A DNA stretch of 64,000 nt from Isoperla grammatica (taxonomy: Eukaryota; Arthropoda; Insecta; Plecoptera; Perlodidae): the NCBI GenBank assembly GCA_945910005.1, contig OX246741.1, forward strand, positions 39,021,872 through 39,085,871. The letters are read 5' to 3'. Made by a program: the position numbers and the translations under genes. Of this stretch, positions 26,101 to 39,430 are shown one piece after another. Every line of letters starts with the position of its first letter. The stretch's first letter is position 1. The notes beneath the pieces are model-generated. The model did no database searches, was not told the DNA's origin, and saw only the letters and a program-made list of their open reading frames with translations.

Positions 26101-29100
26101 ACCAACGCACGTAGAGAGCCATGATGAAGACGTGTGAATGAGGCGTGTCAACACTTGCATGCTTGGGTAGAAAGATGAGGCCCAGCAGAAGAACCCCCTA
26201 GTCCCCCTGACCATCAACCAACGCACGTAGAGAGCCATGATGAAGACGTGTGAATGAGGCGTGTCAACACTTGCATGCTTGGGTAGTAAGATGAGGCCCA
26301 GCAGAAGAACCCCCTAGTCCCCCTGACCATCAACCAACGCACGTAGAGAGCCATGATGAAGACGTGTGAATGAGGCGTGTCAACACTTGCATGCTTGGGT
26401 AGTAAGATGAGGCCCAGCAGAAGAACCCCCTAGTCTGCTGACCATCAACCAACGCACGTAGAGAGCCATGATGAAGACGTGTGAATGAGGCGTGTCAACA
26501 CTTGCATGCTTGGGTAGTAAGATGAGGCCCAGCAGAAGAACCCCCTAGTCCCCCTGACCATCAACCAACGCACGTAGAGAGCCATGATGAAGACGTGTGA
26601 ATGAGGCGTGTCAACACTTGCATGCTTGGGTAGTAAGATGAGGCCCAGCAGAAGAACCCCCTAGTCCCCCTGACCATCAACCAACGCACGTAGAGAGCCA
26701 TGATGAAGACGTGTGAATGAGGCGTGTCAGCACTTGCATGCTTGGGTAGAAAGATAAGGCCCAGCAGAAGAACCCCCTAGTCCCCCTGACCATCAACCAA
26801 CGCACGTAGAGAGCCATGATGAAGACGTGTGAATGAGGCGTGTCAACACTTGCATGCTTGGGTAGTAAGATGAGGCCCAGCAGAAGAACCCCCTAGTCCC
26901 CCTGACCATCAACCAACGCACGTAGAGAGCCATGATGAAGACGTGTGAATGAGGCGTGTCAACACTTGCATGCTTGGGTAGAAAGATGAGGCCCAGCAGA
27001 AGAACCCCCTAGTCCCCCTGACCATCAACCAACGCACGTAGAGAGCCATGATGAAGACGTGTGAATGAGGCGTGTCAACACTTGCATGCTTGGGTAGAAA
27101 GATGAAGCCCAGCAGAAGAACCCCCTAGTCCCCCTGACCATCAACCAACGCACGTAGAGAGCCATGATGAAGACGTGTGAATAAGGCGTGTCAACACTTG
27201 CATGCTTGGGTAGAAAGATAAGGCCCAGCAGAAGAACCCCCTAGTCCCCCTGACCATCAACCAACGCACGTAGAGAGCCATGATGAAGACGTGTGAATGA
27301 GGCGTGTCAACACTTGCATGCTTGGGTAGTAAGATGAGGCCCAGCAGAAGAACCCCCTAGTCCCCCTGACCATCAACCAACGCACGTAGAGAGCCATGAT
27401 GAAGACGTGTGAATGAGGCGTGTCAACACTTGCATGCTTGGGTAGAAAGATGAGGCCCAGCAGAAGAACCCCCTAGTCCCCCTGACCATCAACCAACGCA
27501 CGTAGAGAGCCATGATGAAGACGTGTGAATGAGGCGTGTCAACACTTGCATGCTTGGGTAGTAAGATGAGGCCCAGCAGAAGAACCCCCTAGTCCCCCTG
27601 ACCATCAACCAACGCACGTAGAGAGCCATGATGAAGACGTGTGAATGAGGCGTGTCAACACTTGCATGCTTGGGTAGTAAGATGAGGCCCAGCAGAAGAA
27701 CCCCCTAGTCCCCCTGACCATCAACCAACGCACGTAGAGAGCCATGATGAAGACGTGTGAATGAGGCGTGTCAACACTTGCATGCTTGGGTAGTAAGATG
27801 AGGCCCAGCAGAAGAACCCCCTAGTCCCCCTGACCATCAACCAACGCACGTAGAGAGCCATGATGAAGACGTGTGAATGAGGCGTGTCAACACTTGCATG
27901 CTTGGGTAGTAAGATGAGGCCCAGCAGAAGAACCCCCTAGTCCCCCTGACCATCAACCAACGCACGTAGAGAGCCATGATGAAGACGTGTGAATGAGGCG
28001 TGTCAACACTTGCATGCTTGGGTAGAAAGATGAGGCCCAGCAGAAGAACCCCCTAGTCCCCCTGACCATCAACCAACGCACGTAGAGAGCCATGATGAAG
28101 ACGTGTGAATGAGGCGTGTCAACACTTGCATGCTTGGGTAGTAAGATGAGGCCCAGCAGAAGAACCCCCTAGTCCCCCTGACCATCAACCAACGCACGTA
28201 GAGAGCCATGATGAAGACGTGTGAATGAGGCGTGTCAACACTTGCATGCTTGGGTAGAAAGATGAGGCCCAGCAGAAGAACCCCCTAGTCCCCCTGACCA
28301 TCAACCAACGCACGTAGAGAGCCATGATGAAGACGAGTGAATGAGGCGTGTCAACACTTGCATGCTTGGGTAGAAAGATGAGGCCCAGCAGAAGAACCCC
28401 CTAGTCACCCTGACCATCAACCAACGCACGTAGAGAGCCATGATGAAGACGTGTGAATGAGGCGTGTCAACACTTGCATGCTTGGGTAGAAAGATGAGGC
28501 CCAGCAGAAGAACCCCCTAGTCCCCCTGACCATCAACCAACGCACGTAGAGAGCCATGATGAAGACGTGTGAATGAGGCGTGTCAACACTTGCATGCTTG
28601 GGTAGTAAGATGAGGCCCAGCAGAAGAACCCCCTAGTCCCCCTGACCATCAACCAACGCACGTAGAGAGCCATGATGAAGACGTGTGAATGAGGCGTGTC
28701 AACACTTGCATGCTTGGGTAGTAAGATGAGGCCCAGCAGAAGAACCCCCTAGTCCCCCTGACCATCAACCAACGCACGTAGAGAGCCATGATGAAGACGT
28801 GTGAATGAGGCGTGTCAACACTTGCATGCTTGGGTAGAAAGATGAGGCCCAGCAGAAGAACCCCCTAGTCCCCCTGACCATCAACCAACGCACGTAGAGA
28901 GCCATGATGAAGACGTGTGAATGAGGCGTGTCAACACTTGCATGCTTGGGTAGAAAGATGAGGCCCAGCAGAAGAACCCCCTAGTCCCCCTGACCATCAA
29001 CCAACGCACGTAGAGAGCCATGATGAAGACGTGTGAATGAGGCGTGTCAACACTTGCATGCTTGGGTAGTAAGATGAGGCCCAGCAGAAGAACCCCCTAG

Positions 29101-32100
29101 TCCCCCTGACCATCAACCAACGCACGTAGAGAGCCATGATGAAGACGTGTGAATGAGGCGTGTCAACACTTGCATGCTTGGGTAGTAAGATGAGGCCCAG
29201 CAGAAGAACCCCCTAGTCTCCCTGACCATCAACCAACGCACGTAGAGAGCCATGATGAAGACGTGTGAATGAGGCGTGTCAACACTTGCATGCTTGGGTA
29301 GTAAGATGAGGCCCAGCAGAAGAACCCCCTAGTCCCCCTGACCATCAACCAACGCACGTAGAGAGCCATGATGAAGACGTGTGAATGAGGCGTGTCAACA
29401 CTTGCATGCTTGGGTAGAAAGATGAGGCCCAGCAGAAGAACCCCCTAGTCCCCCTGACCATCAACCAACGCACGTAGAGAGCCATGATGAAGACGTGTGA
29501 ATGAGGCGTGTCAACACTTGCATGCTTGGGTAGAAAGATGAGGCCCAGCAGAAGAACCCCCTAGTCCCCCTGACCATCAACCAACGCACGTAGAGAGCCA
29601 TGATGAAGACGTGTGAATGAGGCGTGTCAAGACTTGCATGCTTGGGTAGAAAGATGAGGCCCAGCAGAAGAACCCCCTAGTCCCCCTGACCATCAACCAA
29701 CGCACGTAGAGAGCCATGATGAAGACGTGTGAATGAGGCGTGTCAACACTTGCATGCTTGGGTAGTAAGATGAGGCCCAGCAGAAGAACCCCCTAGTCCC
29801 CCTGACCATCATCCAACGCACGTAGAGAGCCATGATGAAGACGTGTGAATGAGGCGTGTCAACACTTGCATGCTTGGGTAGTAAGATGAGGCCCAGCAGA
29901 AGAACCCCCTAGTCCCCCTGACCATCAACCAACGCACGTAGAGAGCCATGATGAAGACGTGTGAATGAGGCGTGTCAACACTTGCATGCTTGGGTAGAAA
30001 GATGAGGCCCAGCAGAAGAACCCCCTAGTCCCCCTGACCATCAACCAACGCACGTAGAGAGCCATGATGAAGACGTGTGAATGAGGCGTGTCAACACTTG
30101 CATGCTTGGGTAGAAAGATGAGGCCCAGCAGAAGAACCCCCTAGTCCCCCTGACCATCAACCAACGCACGTAGAGAGCCATGATGAAGACGTGTGAATGA
30201 GGCATGTCAACACTTGCATGCTTGGGTAGTAAGATGAGGCCCAGCAGAAGAACCCCCTAGTCCCCCTGACCATCAACCAACGCACGTAGAGAGCCATGAT
30301 GAAGACGTGTGAATGAGGCGTGTCAACACTTGCATGCTTGGGTAGTAAGATGAGGCCCAGCAGAAGAACCCCCTAGTCCCCCTGACCATCAACCAACGCA
30401 CGTAGAGAGCCATGATGAAGACGTGTGAATGAGGCGTGTCAACACTTGCATGCTTGGGTAGAAAGATGAGGCCCAGCAGAAGAACCCCCTAGTCCCCCTG
30501 ACCATCAACCAACGCACCAAGAGAGCCATGATGAAGACGTGTGAATGAGGCGTGTCAACACTTGCATGCTTGGGTAGTAAGATGAGGCCCAGCAGAAGAA
30601 CCCCCTAGTCCCCCTGATCATCAACCAACGCACCAAGAGAGCCATGATGAAGACGTGTGAATGAGGCGTGTCAACACTTGCATGCTTGGGTAGAAAGATG
30701 AGGCCCAGCAGAAGAACCCCCTAGTCCCCCTGACCATCAACCAACGCACGTAGAGAGCCATGATGAAGACGTGTGAATGAGGCGTGTCAACACTTGCATG
30801 CTTGGGTAGTAAGATGAGGCCCAGCAGAAGAACCCCCTAGTCCCCCTGACCATCAACCAACGCACGTAGAGAGCCATGATGAAGACGTGTGAATGAGGCG
30901 TGTCAACACTTGCATGCTTGGGTAGTAAGATGAGGCCCAGCAGAAGAACCCCCTAGTCCCCCTGACCATCAACCAACGCACGTAGAGAGCCATGATGAAG
31001 ACGTGTGAATGAGGCGTGTCAACACTTGCATGCTTGGGTAGTAAGATGAGGCCCAGCAGAAGAACCCCCTAGTCCCCCTGACCATCAACCAACGCACGTA
31101 GAGAGCCATGATGAAGACGTGTGAATGAGGCGTGTCAACACTTGCATGCTTGGGTAGTAAGATGAGGCCCAGCAGAAGAACCCCCTAGTCCCCCTGACCA
31201 TCAACCAACGCACGTAGAGAGCCATGATGAAGACGTGTGAATGAGGCGTGTCAACACTTGCATGCTTGGGTAGTAAGATGAGGCCCAGCAGAAGAACCCC
31301 CTAGTCCCCCTGACCATCAACCAACGCACGTAGAGAGCCATGATGAAGACGTGTGAATGAGGCGTGTCAACACTTGCATGCTTGGGTAGAAAGATGAGGC
31401 CCAGCAGAAGAACCCCCTAGTCCCCCTGACCATCAACCAACGCACGTAGAGAGCCATGATGAAGACGTGTGAATGAGGCGTGTCAACACTTGCATGCTTG
31501 GGTAGTAAGATGAGGCCCAGCAGAAGAACCCCCTAGTCCCCCTGACCATCAACCAACGCACGTAGAGAGCCATGATGAAGACGTGTGAATGAGGCGTGTC
31601 AACACTTGCATGCTTGGGTAGAAAGATGAGGCCCAGCAGAAGAACCCCCTAGTCCCCCTACCATCAACCAACGCACGTAGAGAGCCATGATGAAGACGAG
31701 TGAATGAGGCGTGTCAACACTTGCATGCTTGGGTAGTAAGATGAGGCCCAGCAGAAGAACCCCCTAGTCCCCCTGACCATCAACCAACGCACGTAGAGAG
31801 CCATGATGAAGACGTGTGAATGAGGCGTGTCAACACTTGCATGCTTGGGTAGAAAGATGAGGCCCAGCAGAAGAACCCCCTAGTCCCCCTGACCATCAAC
31901 CAACGCACGTAGAGAGCCATGATGAAGACGTGTGAATGAGGCGTGTCAACACTTGCATGCTTGGGTAGTAAGATGAGGCCCAGCAGAAGAACCCCCTAGT
32001 CCCCCTGACCATCAACCAACGCACGTAGAGAGCCATGATGAAGACGTGTGAATGAGGCGTGTCAACACTTGCATGCTTGGGTAGTAAGATGAGGCCCAGC

Positions 32101-35100
32101 AGAAGAACCCCCTAGTCCCCCTGACCATCAACCAACGCACGTAGAGAACCATGATGAAGACGAGTGAATGAGGCGTGTCAACACTTGCATGCTTGGGTAG
32201 AAAGATGAGGCCCAGCAGAAGAACCCCCTAGTCCCCCTGACCATCAACCAACGCACGTAGAGAGCCATGATGAAGACGTGTGAATGAGGCGTGTCAACAC
32301 TTGCATGCTTGGGTAGAAAGATGAGGCCCAGCAGAAGAACCCCCTAGTCCCCCTGACCATCAACCAACGCACGTAGAGAGCCATGATGAAGACGTGTGAA
32401 TGAGGCGTGTCAACACTTGCATGCTTGGGTAGAAAGATGAGGCCCAGCAGAAGAACCCCCTAGTCCCCCTGACCATCAACCAACGCACGTAGAGAGCCAT
32501 GATGAAGACGTGTGAATGAGGCGTGTCAACACTTGCATGCTTGGGTAGAAAGATGAGGCCCAGCAGAAGAACCCCCTAGTCCCCCTGACCATCAACCAAC
32601 GCACGTAGAGAGCCATGATGAAGACGTGTGAATGAGGCGTGTCAACACTTGCATGCTTGGGTAGAAAGATGAGGCCCAGCAGAAGAACCCCCTAGTCCCC
32701 CTGACCATCAACCAACGCACGTAGAGAGCCATGATGAAGACGTGTGAATGAGGCGTGTCAACACTTGCATGCTTGGGTAGAAAGATGAGGCCCAGCAGAA
32801 GAACCCCCTAGTCCCCCTGACCATCAACCAACGCACGTAGAGAGCCATGATGAAGACGTGTGAATGAGGCGTGTCAACACTTGCATGCTTGGGTAGTAAG
32901 ATGAGGCCCAGCAGAAGAACCCCCTAGTCCCCCTGACCATCAACCAACGCACGTAGAGAGCCATGATGAAGACGTGTGAATGAGGCGTGTCAACACTTGC
33001 ATGCTTGGGTAGAAAGATGAGGCCCAGCAGAAGAACCCCCTAGTCCCCCTGACCATCAACCAACGCACGTAGAGAGCCATGATGAAGACGTGTGAATGAG
33101 GCGTGTCAACACTTGCATGCTTGGGTAGAAAGATGAGGCCCAGCAGAAGAACCCCCTAGTCCCCCTGACCATCAACCAACGCACGTAGAGAGCCATGATG
33201 AAGACGTGTGAATGAGGCGTGTCAACACTTGCATGCTTGGGTAGAAAGATGAGGCCCAGCAGAAGAACCCCCTAGTCCCCCTGACCATCAACCAACGCAC
33301 GTAGAGAGCCATGATGAAGACGTGTGAATGAGGCGTGTCAACACTTGCATGCTTGGGTAGTAAGATGAGGCCCAGCAGAAGAACCCCCTAGTCCCCCTGA
33401 CCATCAACCAACGCACGTAGAGAGCCATGATGAAGTCGTGTGAATGAGGCGTGTCAACACTTGCATGCTTGGGTAGAAAGATGAGGCCCAGCAGAAGAAC
33501 CCCCTAGTCCCCCTGACCATCAACCAACGCACGTAGAGAGCCATGATGAAGACGTGTGAATGAGGCGTGTCAACACTTGCATGCTTGGGTAGTAAGATGA
33601 GGCCCAGCAGAAGAACCCCCTAGTCCCCCTGACCATCAACCAACGCACGTAGAGAGCCATGATGAAGACGTGTGAATGAGGCGTGTCAACACTTGCATGC
33701 TTGGGTAGTAAGATGAGGCCCAGCAGAAGAACCCCCTAGTCCCACTGACCATCAACCAACGTACGTAGAGAGCCATGATGAAGACGTGTGAATGAGGCGT
33801 GTCAACACTTGCATGCTTGGGTAGAAAGATGAGGCCCAGCAGAAGAACCCCCTAGTCCCCCTGACCATCAACCAACGCACGTAGAGAGCCATGATGAAGA
33901 CGTGTGAATGAGGCGTGTCAACACTTGCATGCTTGGGTAGAAAGATGAGGCCCAGCAGAAGAACCCCCTAGTCCCCCTGACCATCAACCAACGCACGTAG
34001 AGAGCCATGATGAAGACGTGTGAATGAGGCGTGTCAACACTTGCATGCTTGGGTAGAAAGATGAGGCCCAGCAGAAGAACCCCCTAGTCCCCCTGACCAT
34101 CAACCAACGCACGTAGAGAGCCATGATGAAGACGTGTGAATGAGGCGTGTCAACACTTGCATGCTTGGGTAGAAAGATGAGGCCCAGCAGAAGAACCCCC
34201 TAGTCCCCCTGACCATCAACCAACGCACGTAGAGAGCCATGATGAAGACGTGTGAATGAGGCGTGTCAACACTTGCATGCTTGGGTAGTAAGATGAGGCC
34301 CAGCAGAAGAACCCCCTAGTCCCCCTGACCATCAACCAACGCACGTAGAGAGCCATGATGAAGACGTGTGAATGAGGCGTGTCAACACTTGCATGCTTGG
34401 GTAGAAAGATGAGGCCCAGCAGAAGAACCCCCTAGTCCCCCTGACCATCAACCAACGCACGTAGAGAGCCATGATGAAGACGTGTGAATGAGGCGTGTCA
34501 ACACTTGCATGCTTGCGTAGTAAGATGAGGCCCAGCAGAAGAACCCCCTAGTCCCCCTGACCATCAACCAACGCACGTAGAGAGCCATGATGAAGACGTG
34601 TGAATGAGGCGTGTCAACACTTGCATGCTTGGGTAGAAAGATGAGGCCCAGCAGAAGAACCCCCTAGTCCCCCTGACCATCAACCAACGCACGTAGAGAT
34701 TCATGATGAAGACGTGTGAATGAGGCGTGTCAACACTTGCATGCTTGGGTAGAAAGATGAGGCCCAGCAGAAGAACCCCCTAGTCCCCCTGACCATCAAC
34801 CAACGCACGTAGAGAGCCATGATGAAGACGTATGAATGAGGCGTGTCAACACTTGCATGCTTGGGTAGAAAGATGAGGCCCAGCAGAAGAACCCCCTAGT
34901 CCCCCTGACCATCAACCAACGCACGTAGAGAGCCATGATGAAGACGTGTGAATGAGGCGTGTCAACACTTGCATGCTTGGGTAGTAAGATGAGGCCCAGC
35001 AGAAGAACCCCCTAGTCCCCCTGACCATCAACCAACGCACGTAGAGAGCCATGATGAAGACGTGTGAATGAGGCGTGTCAACACTTGCATGCTTGGGTAG

Positions 35101-38100
35101 TAAGATGAGGCCCAGCAGAAGAACCCCCTAGTCCCCCTGACCATCAACCAACGCACGTAGAGAGCCATGACGAAGACGTGTGAATGAGGCGTGTCAACAC
35201 TTGCATGCTTGGGTAGTAAGATGAGGCCCAGCAGAAGAACCCCCTAGTCCCCCTGACCATCAACCAACGCACGTAGAGAGCCATGATGAAGACGTGTGAA
35301 TGAGGCGTGTCAACACTTGCATGCTTGGGTAGTAAGATGAGGCCCAGCAAAAGAACCCCCTAGTCCCCCTGACCATCAACCAACGCACGTAGAGAGCCAT
35401 GATGAAGACGTGTGAATGAGGCGTGTCAACACTTGCATGCTTGGGTAATAAGATGAGGCCCAGCAGAAGAACCCCCTAGTCCCCCTGACCATCAACCAAC
35501 GCACGTAGAGAGCCATGATGAAGACGTGTGAATGAGGCGTGTCAACACTTGCATGCTTGGGTAGAAAGATGAGGCCCAGCAGAAGAACCCCCTAGTCCCC
35601 CTGACCATCAACCAACGCACGTAGAGAGCCATGATGAAGACGTGTGAATGAGGCGTGTCAACACTTGCATGCTTGGGTAGTAAGATGAGGCCCAGCAGAA
35701 GAACCCCCTAGTCCCCCTGACCATCAACCAACGCACGTAGAGAGCCATGATGAAGACGTGTGATTGAGGCGTGTCAACACTTGCATGCTTGGGTAGAAAG
35801 ATGAGGCCCAGCAGAAGAACCCCCTAGTCCCCCTGACCATCAACCAACGCACGTAGAGAGCCATGATGAAGACGTGTGAATGAGGCGTGTCAACACTTGC
35901 ATGCTTGGGTAGTAAGATGAGGCCCAGCAGAAGAACCCCCTAGTCCCCCTGACCATCAACCAACGCACGTAGAGAGCCATGATGAAGACGTGTGAATGAG
36001 GCGTGTCAACACTTGCATGCTTGGGTAGAAAGATGAGGCCCAGCAGAAGAACCCCCTAGTCCCCCTGACCATCAACCAACGCACGTAGAGAGCCATGATG
36101 AAGACGTGTGAATGAGGCGTGTCAACACTTGCATGCTTGGGTAGTAAGATGAGGCCCAGCAGAAGAACCCCCTAGTCCCCCTGACCATCAACCAACGCAC
36201 GTAGAGAGCCATGATGAAGACGTGTGAATGAGGCGTGTCAACACTTGCATGCTTGGGTAGAAAGATGAGGCCCAGCAGAAGAACCCCCTAGTCCCCCTGA
36301 CCATCAACCAACGCACGTAGAGAGCCATGATGAAGACGTGTGAATGAGGCGTGTCAACACTTGCATGCTTGGGTAGAAAGATGAGGCCCAGCAGAAGAAC
36401 CCCCTAGTCCCCCTGACCATCAACCAACGCACGTAGAGAGCCATGATGAAGACGTGTGAATGAGGCGTGTCAACACTTGCATGCTTGGGTAGTAAGATGA
36501 GGCCCAGCAGAAGAACCCCCTAGTCCCCCTGACCATCAACCAACGCACGTAGAGAGCCATGATGAAGACGTGTGAATGAGGCGTGTCAACACTTGCATGC
36601 TTGGGTAGTAAGATGAGGCCCAGCAGAAGAACCCCCTAGTCCCCCTGACCATCAACCAACGCACGTAGAGAGCCATGATGAAGACGTGTGAATGAGGCGT
36701 GTCAACACTTGCATGCTTGGGTAGTAAGATGAGGCCCAGCAGAAGAACCCCCTAGTCCCCCTGACCATCAACCAACGCACGTAGAGAGCCATGATGAAGA
36801 CGAGTGAATGAGGCGTGTCAACACTTGCATGCTTGGGTAGAAAGATGAGGCCCAGCATAAGAACCCCCTAGTCCCCCTGACCATCAACCAACGCACGTAG
36901 AGAGCCATGATGAAGACGTGTGAATGAGGCGTGTCAACACTTGCATGCTTGGGTAGAAAGATGAGGCCCAGCAGAAGAACCCCCTAGTCCCCCTGACCAT
37001 CAACCAACGCACGTAGAGAGCCATGATGAAGACGTGTGAATGAGGCGTGTCAACACTTGCATGCTTGGGTAGTAAGATGAGGCCCAGCAGAAGAACCCCC
37101 TAGTCCCCCTGACCATCAACCAACGCACGTAGAGAGCCATGATGAAGACGAGTGAATGAGGCGTGTCAACACTTGCATGCTTGGGTAGAAAGATGAGGCC
37201 CAGCATAAGAACCCCCTAGTCCCCCTGACCATCAACCAACGCACGTAGAGAGCCATGATGAAGACGTGTGAATGAGGCGTGTCAACACTTGCATGCTTGG
37301 GTAGAAAGATGAGGCCCAGCAGAAGAACCCCCTAGTCCCCCTGACCATCAACCAACGCACGTAGAGAGCCATGATGAAGACGTGTGAATGAGGCGTGTCA
37401 ACACTTGCATGCTTGGGTAGTAAGATGAGGCCCAGCAGAAGAACCCCCTAGTCCCCCTGACCATCAACCAACGCACGTAGAGAGCCATGATGAAGACGTG
37501 TGAATGAGGCGTGTCAACACTTGCATGCTTGGGTAGTAAGATGAGGCCCAGCAGAAGAACCCCCTAGTCCCCCTGACCATCAACCAACGCACGTAGAGAG
37601 CCATGATGAAGACGTGTGAATGAGGCGTGTCAACACTTGCATGCTTGGGTAGTAAGATGAGGCCCAGCAGAAGAACCCCCTAGTCCCCCTGACCATCAAC
37701 CAACGCACGTAGAGAGCCATGATGAAGACGTGTGAATGAGGCGTGTCAACACTTGCATGCTTGGGTAGTAAGATGAGGCCCAGCAGAAGAACCCCCTAGT
37801 CCCCCTGACCATCAACCAACGCACGTAGAGAGCCATGATGAAGACGTGTGAATGAGGCGTGTCAACACTTGCATGCTTGGGTAGTAAGATGAGGCCCAGC
37901 AGAAGAACCCCCTAGTCCCCCTGACCATCAACCAACGCACGTAGAGAGCCATGATGAAGACGTGTGAATGAGGCGTGTCAACACTTGCATGCTTGGGTAG
38001 AAAGATGAGGCCCAGCAGAAGAACCCCCTAGTCCCCCTGACCATCAACCAACGCACGTAGAGAGCCATGATGAAGACGTGTGAATGAGGCGTGTCAACAC

Positions 38101-39009
38101 TTGCATGCTTGGGTAGAAAGATGAGGCCCAGCAGAAGAACCCCCTAGTCCCCCTGACCATCAACCAACGCACGTAGAGAGCCATGATGAAGACGTGTGAA
38201 TGAGGCGTGTCAACACTTGCATGCTTGGGTAGAAAGATGAGGCCCAGCAGAAGAACCCCCTAGTCCCCCTGACCATCAACCAACGCACGTAGAGAGCCAT
38301 GATGAAGACGTGTGAATGAGGCGTGTCAACACTTGCATGCTTGGGTAGAAAGATGAGGCCCAGCAGAAGAACCCCCTAGTCCCCCTGACCATCAACCAAC
38401 GCACGTAGAGAGCCATGATGAAGACGTGTGAATGAGGCGTGTCAACACTTGCATGCTTGGGTAGAAAGATGAGGCCCAGCAGAAGAACCCCCTAGTCCCC
38501 CTGACCATCAACCAACGCACGTAGAGAGCCATGATGAAGACGTGTGAATGAGGCGTGTCAACACTTGCATGCTTGGGTAGTAAGATGAGGCCCAGCAGAA
38601 GAACCCCCTAGTCCCCCTGACCATCAACCAACGCACGTAGAGAGCCATGATGAAGACGTGTGAATGAGGCGTGTCAACACTTGCATGCTTGGGTAGAAAG
38701 ATGAGGCCCAGCAGAAGAACCCCCTAGTCCCCCTGACCATCAACCAACGCACGTAGAGAGCCATGATGAAGACGTGTGAATGAGGCGTGTCAACACTTGC
38801 ATGCTTGGGTAGTAAGATGAGGCCCAGCAGAAGAACCCCCTAGTCCCCCTGACCATCAACCAACGCACGTAGAGAGCCATGATGAAGACGTGTGAATGAG
38901 GCGTGTCAACACTTGCATGCTTGGGTAGTAAGATGAGGCCCAGCAGAAGAACCCCCTAGTCCCCCTGACCATCAACCAACGCACCAAGAGAGCCATGATG
39001 AAGACGTGT
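11179..39009. repeat. 116-bp satellite array, about 240 copies (28 kb)
   Basis: One monomer begins GAGGCGTGTCAACACTTGCA, passes through GAAGAACCCCCTAGTCCCCC and ends GAAGACGTGTGAAT, 116 bp in all. The phase holds throughout: the word GAGGCG at 11293 is in register with the one at 38898 once three single-base losses are allowed (near 19130, 26435 and 31657). This gives 240 consecutive monomers, the last lacking about 6 bp. I counted 62 G or C in the consensus (about 53%). Copies differ mainly at a few recurrent sites: GTAGAAAG/GTAGTAAG/GTAGTTAG, GTAGAGAG/GTAGTGAG, GAATGAGG/GAATAAGG and GACGTG/GACGAG. No other sequence interrupts the array. The minus strand shows 67-68 codon open frames in places, but 116 is not a multiple of 3 and the usual copy has stops, so it is non-coding. 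Confidence 0.99.
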
Positions 39010-39430
39010 TACGCTAAGTCAGACTCAGGAATCTGCCAAGTAATGGTTGACGCATACGGTGTACGAACACTCACGCAGCATACATAAAGACGCTGGGATG
39101 GTCCAGTAACCTTTGTTATCGACCATTCAACGGGTAATCCGTGACATTACATTCCCCTCCTTAGTGCGGAGGAATCCTCTTCCATGAATATTTTACCATT
39201 AACCAGTAACATTTATTTCTACATAAGTAACACACAAAGCGAGATGTAAACGCCAATAAATAGAACAACATGCCTTCAACATCAAAGATCTTAGACAACA
39301 TTCCGAGTGTTTTGATTCCCCATGGGGTTTTATCTGCCTGATCAAAGAACATATTATTTTGACTTATCACGAGGAATTCATTTCGTTCGTGAAATCTAAA
39401 GAATAGAGATGAAGATAGATATATCAACAT
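39010..39430 (-). mobile_element. Truncated LTR retrotransposon 3' end (candidate)
   Basis: On the minus strand an open frame of 89 codons (39430 to 39161) ends in a TAA. The purine tract AAGGAGGGGAA at 39152-39162 overlaps that stop, and it is followed at 39151 by TGTAATGTCACGG, which could be the start of an LTR. A coding end, a polypurine tract and then a TG start is the usual order at the 3' end of Gypsy-type elements. The putative LTR continues only about 140 bp before meeting the satellite at 39009, so its other end is missing. I do not recognise the peptide as integrase or envelope. It has a hydrophobic, cysteine-containing C-terminal part and could be chance. Confidence 0.35.

Noticed and set aside
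18675..37206. Minus-strand open frames of 67-68 codons within the 28-kb satellite
   Set aside because: They appear only where chance variants remove the usual stop; the 116-bp unit shifts frame at each copy.
11179..39009. CRISPR array
   Set aside because: Units are contiguous with no unique spacers, there are no cas-like genes, and the context is eukaryotic.
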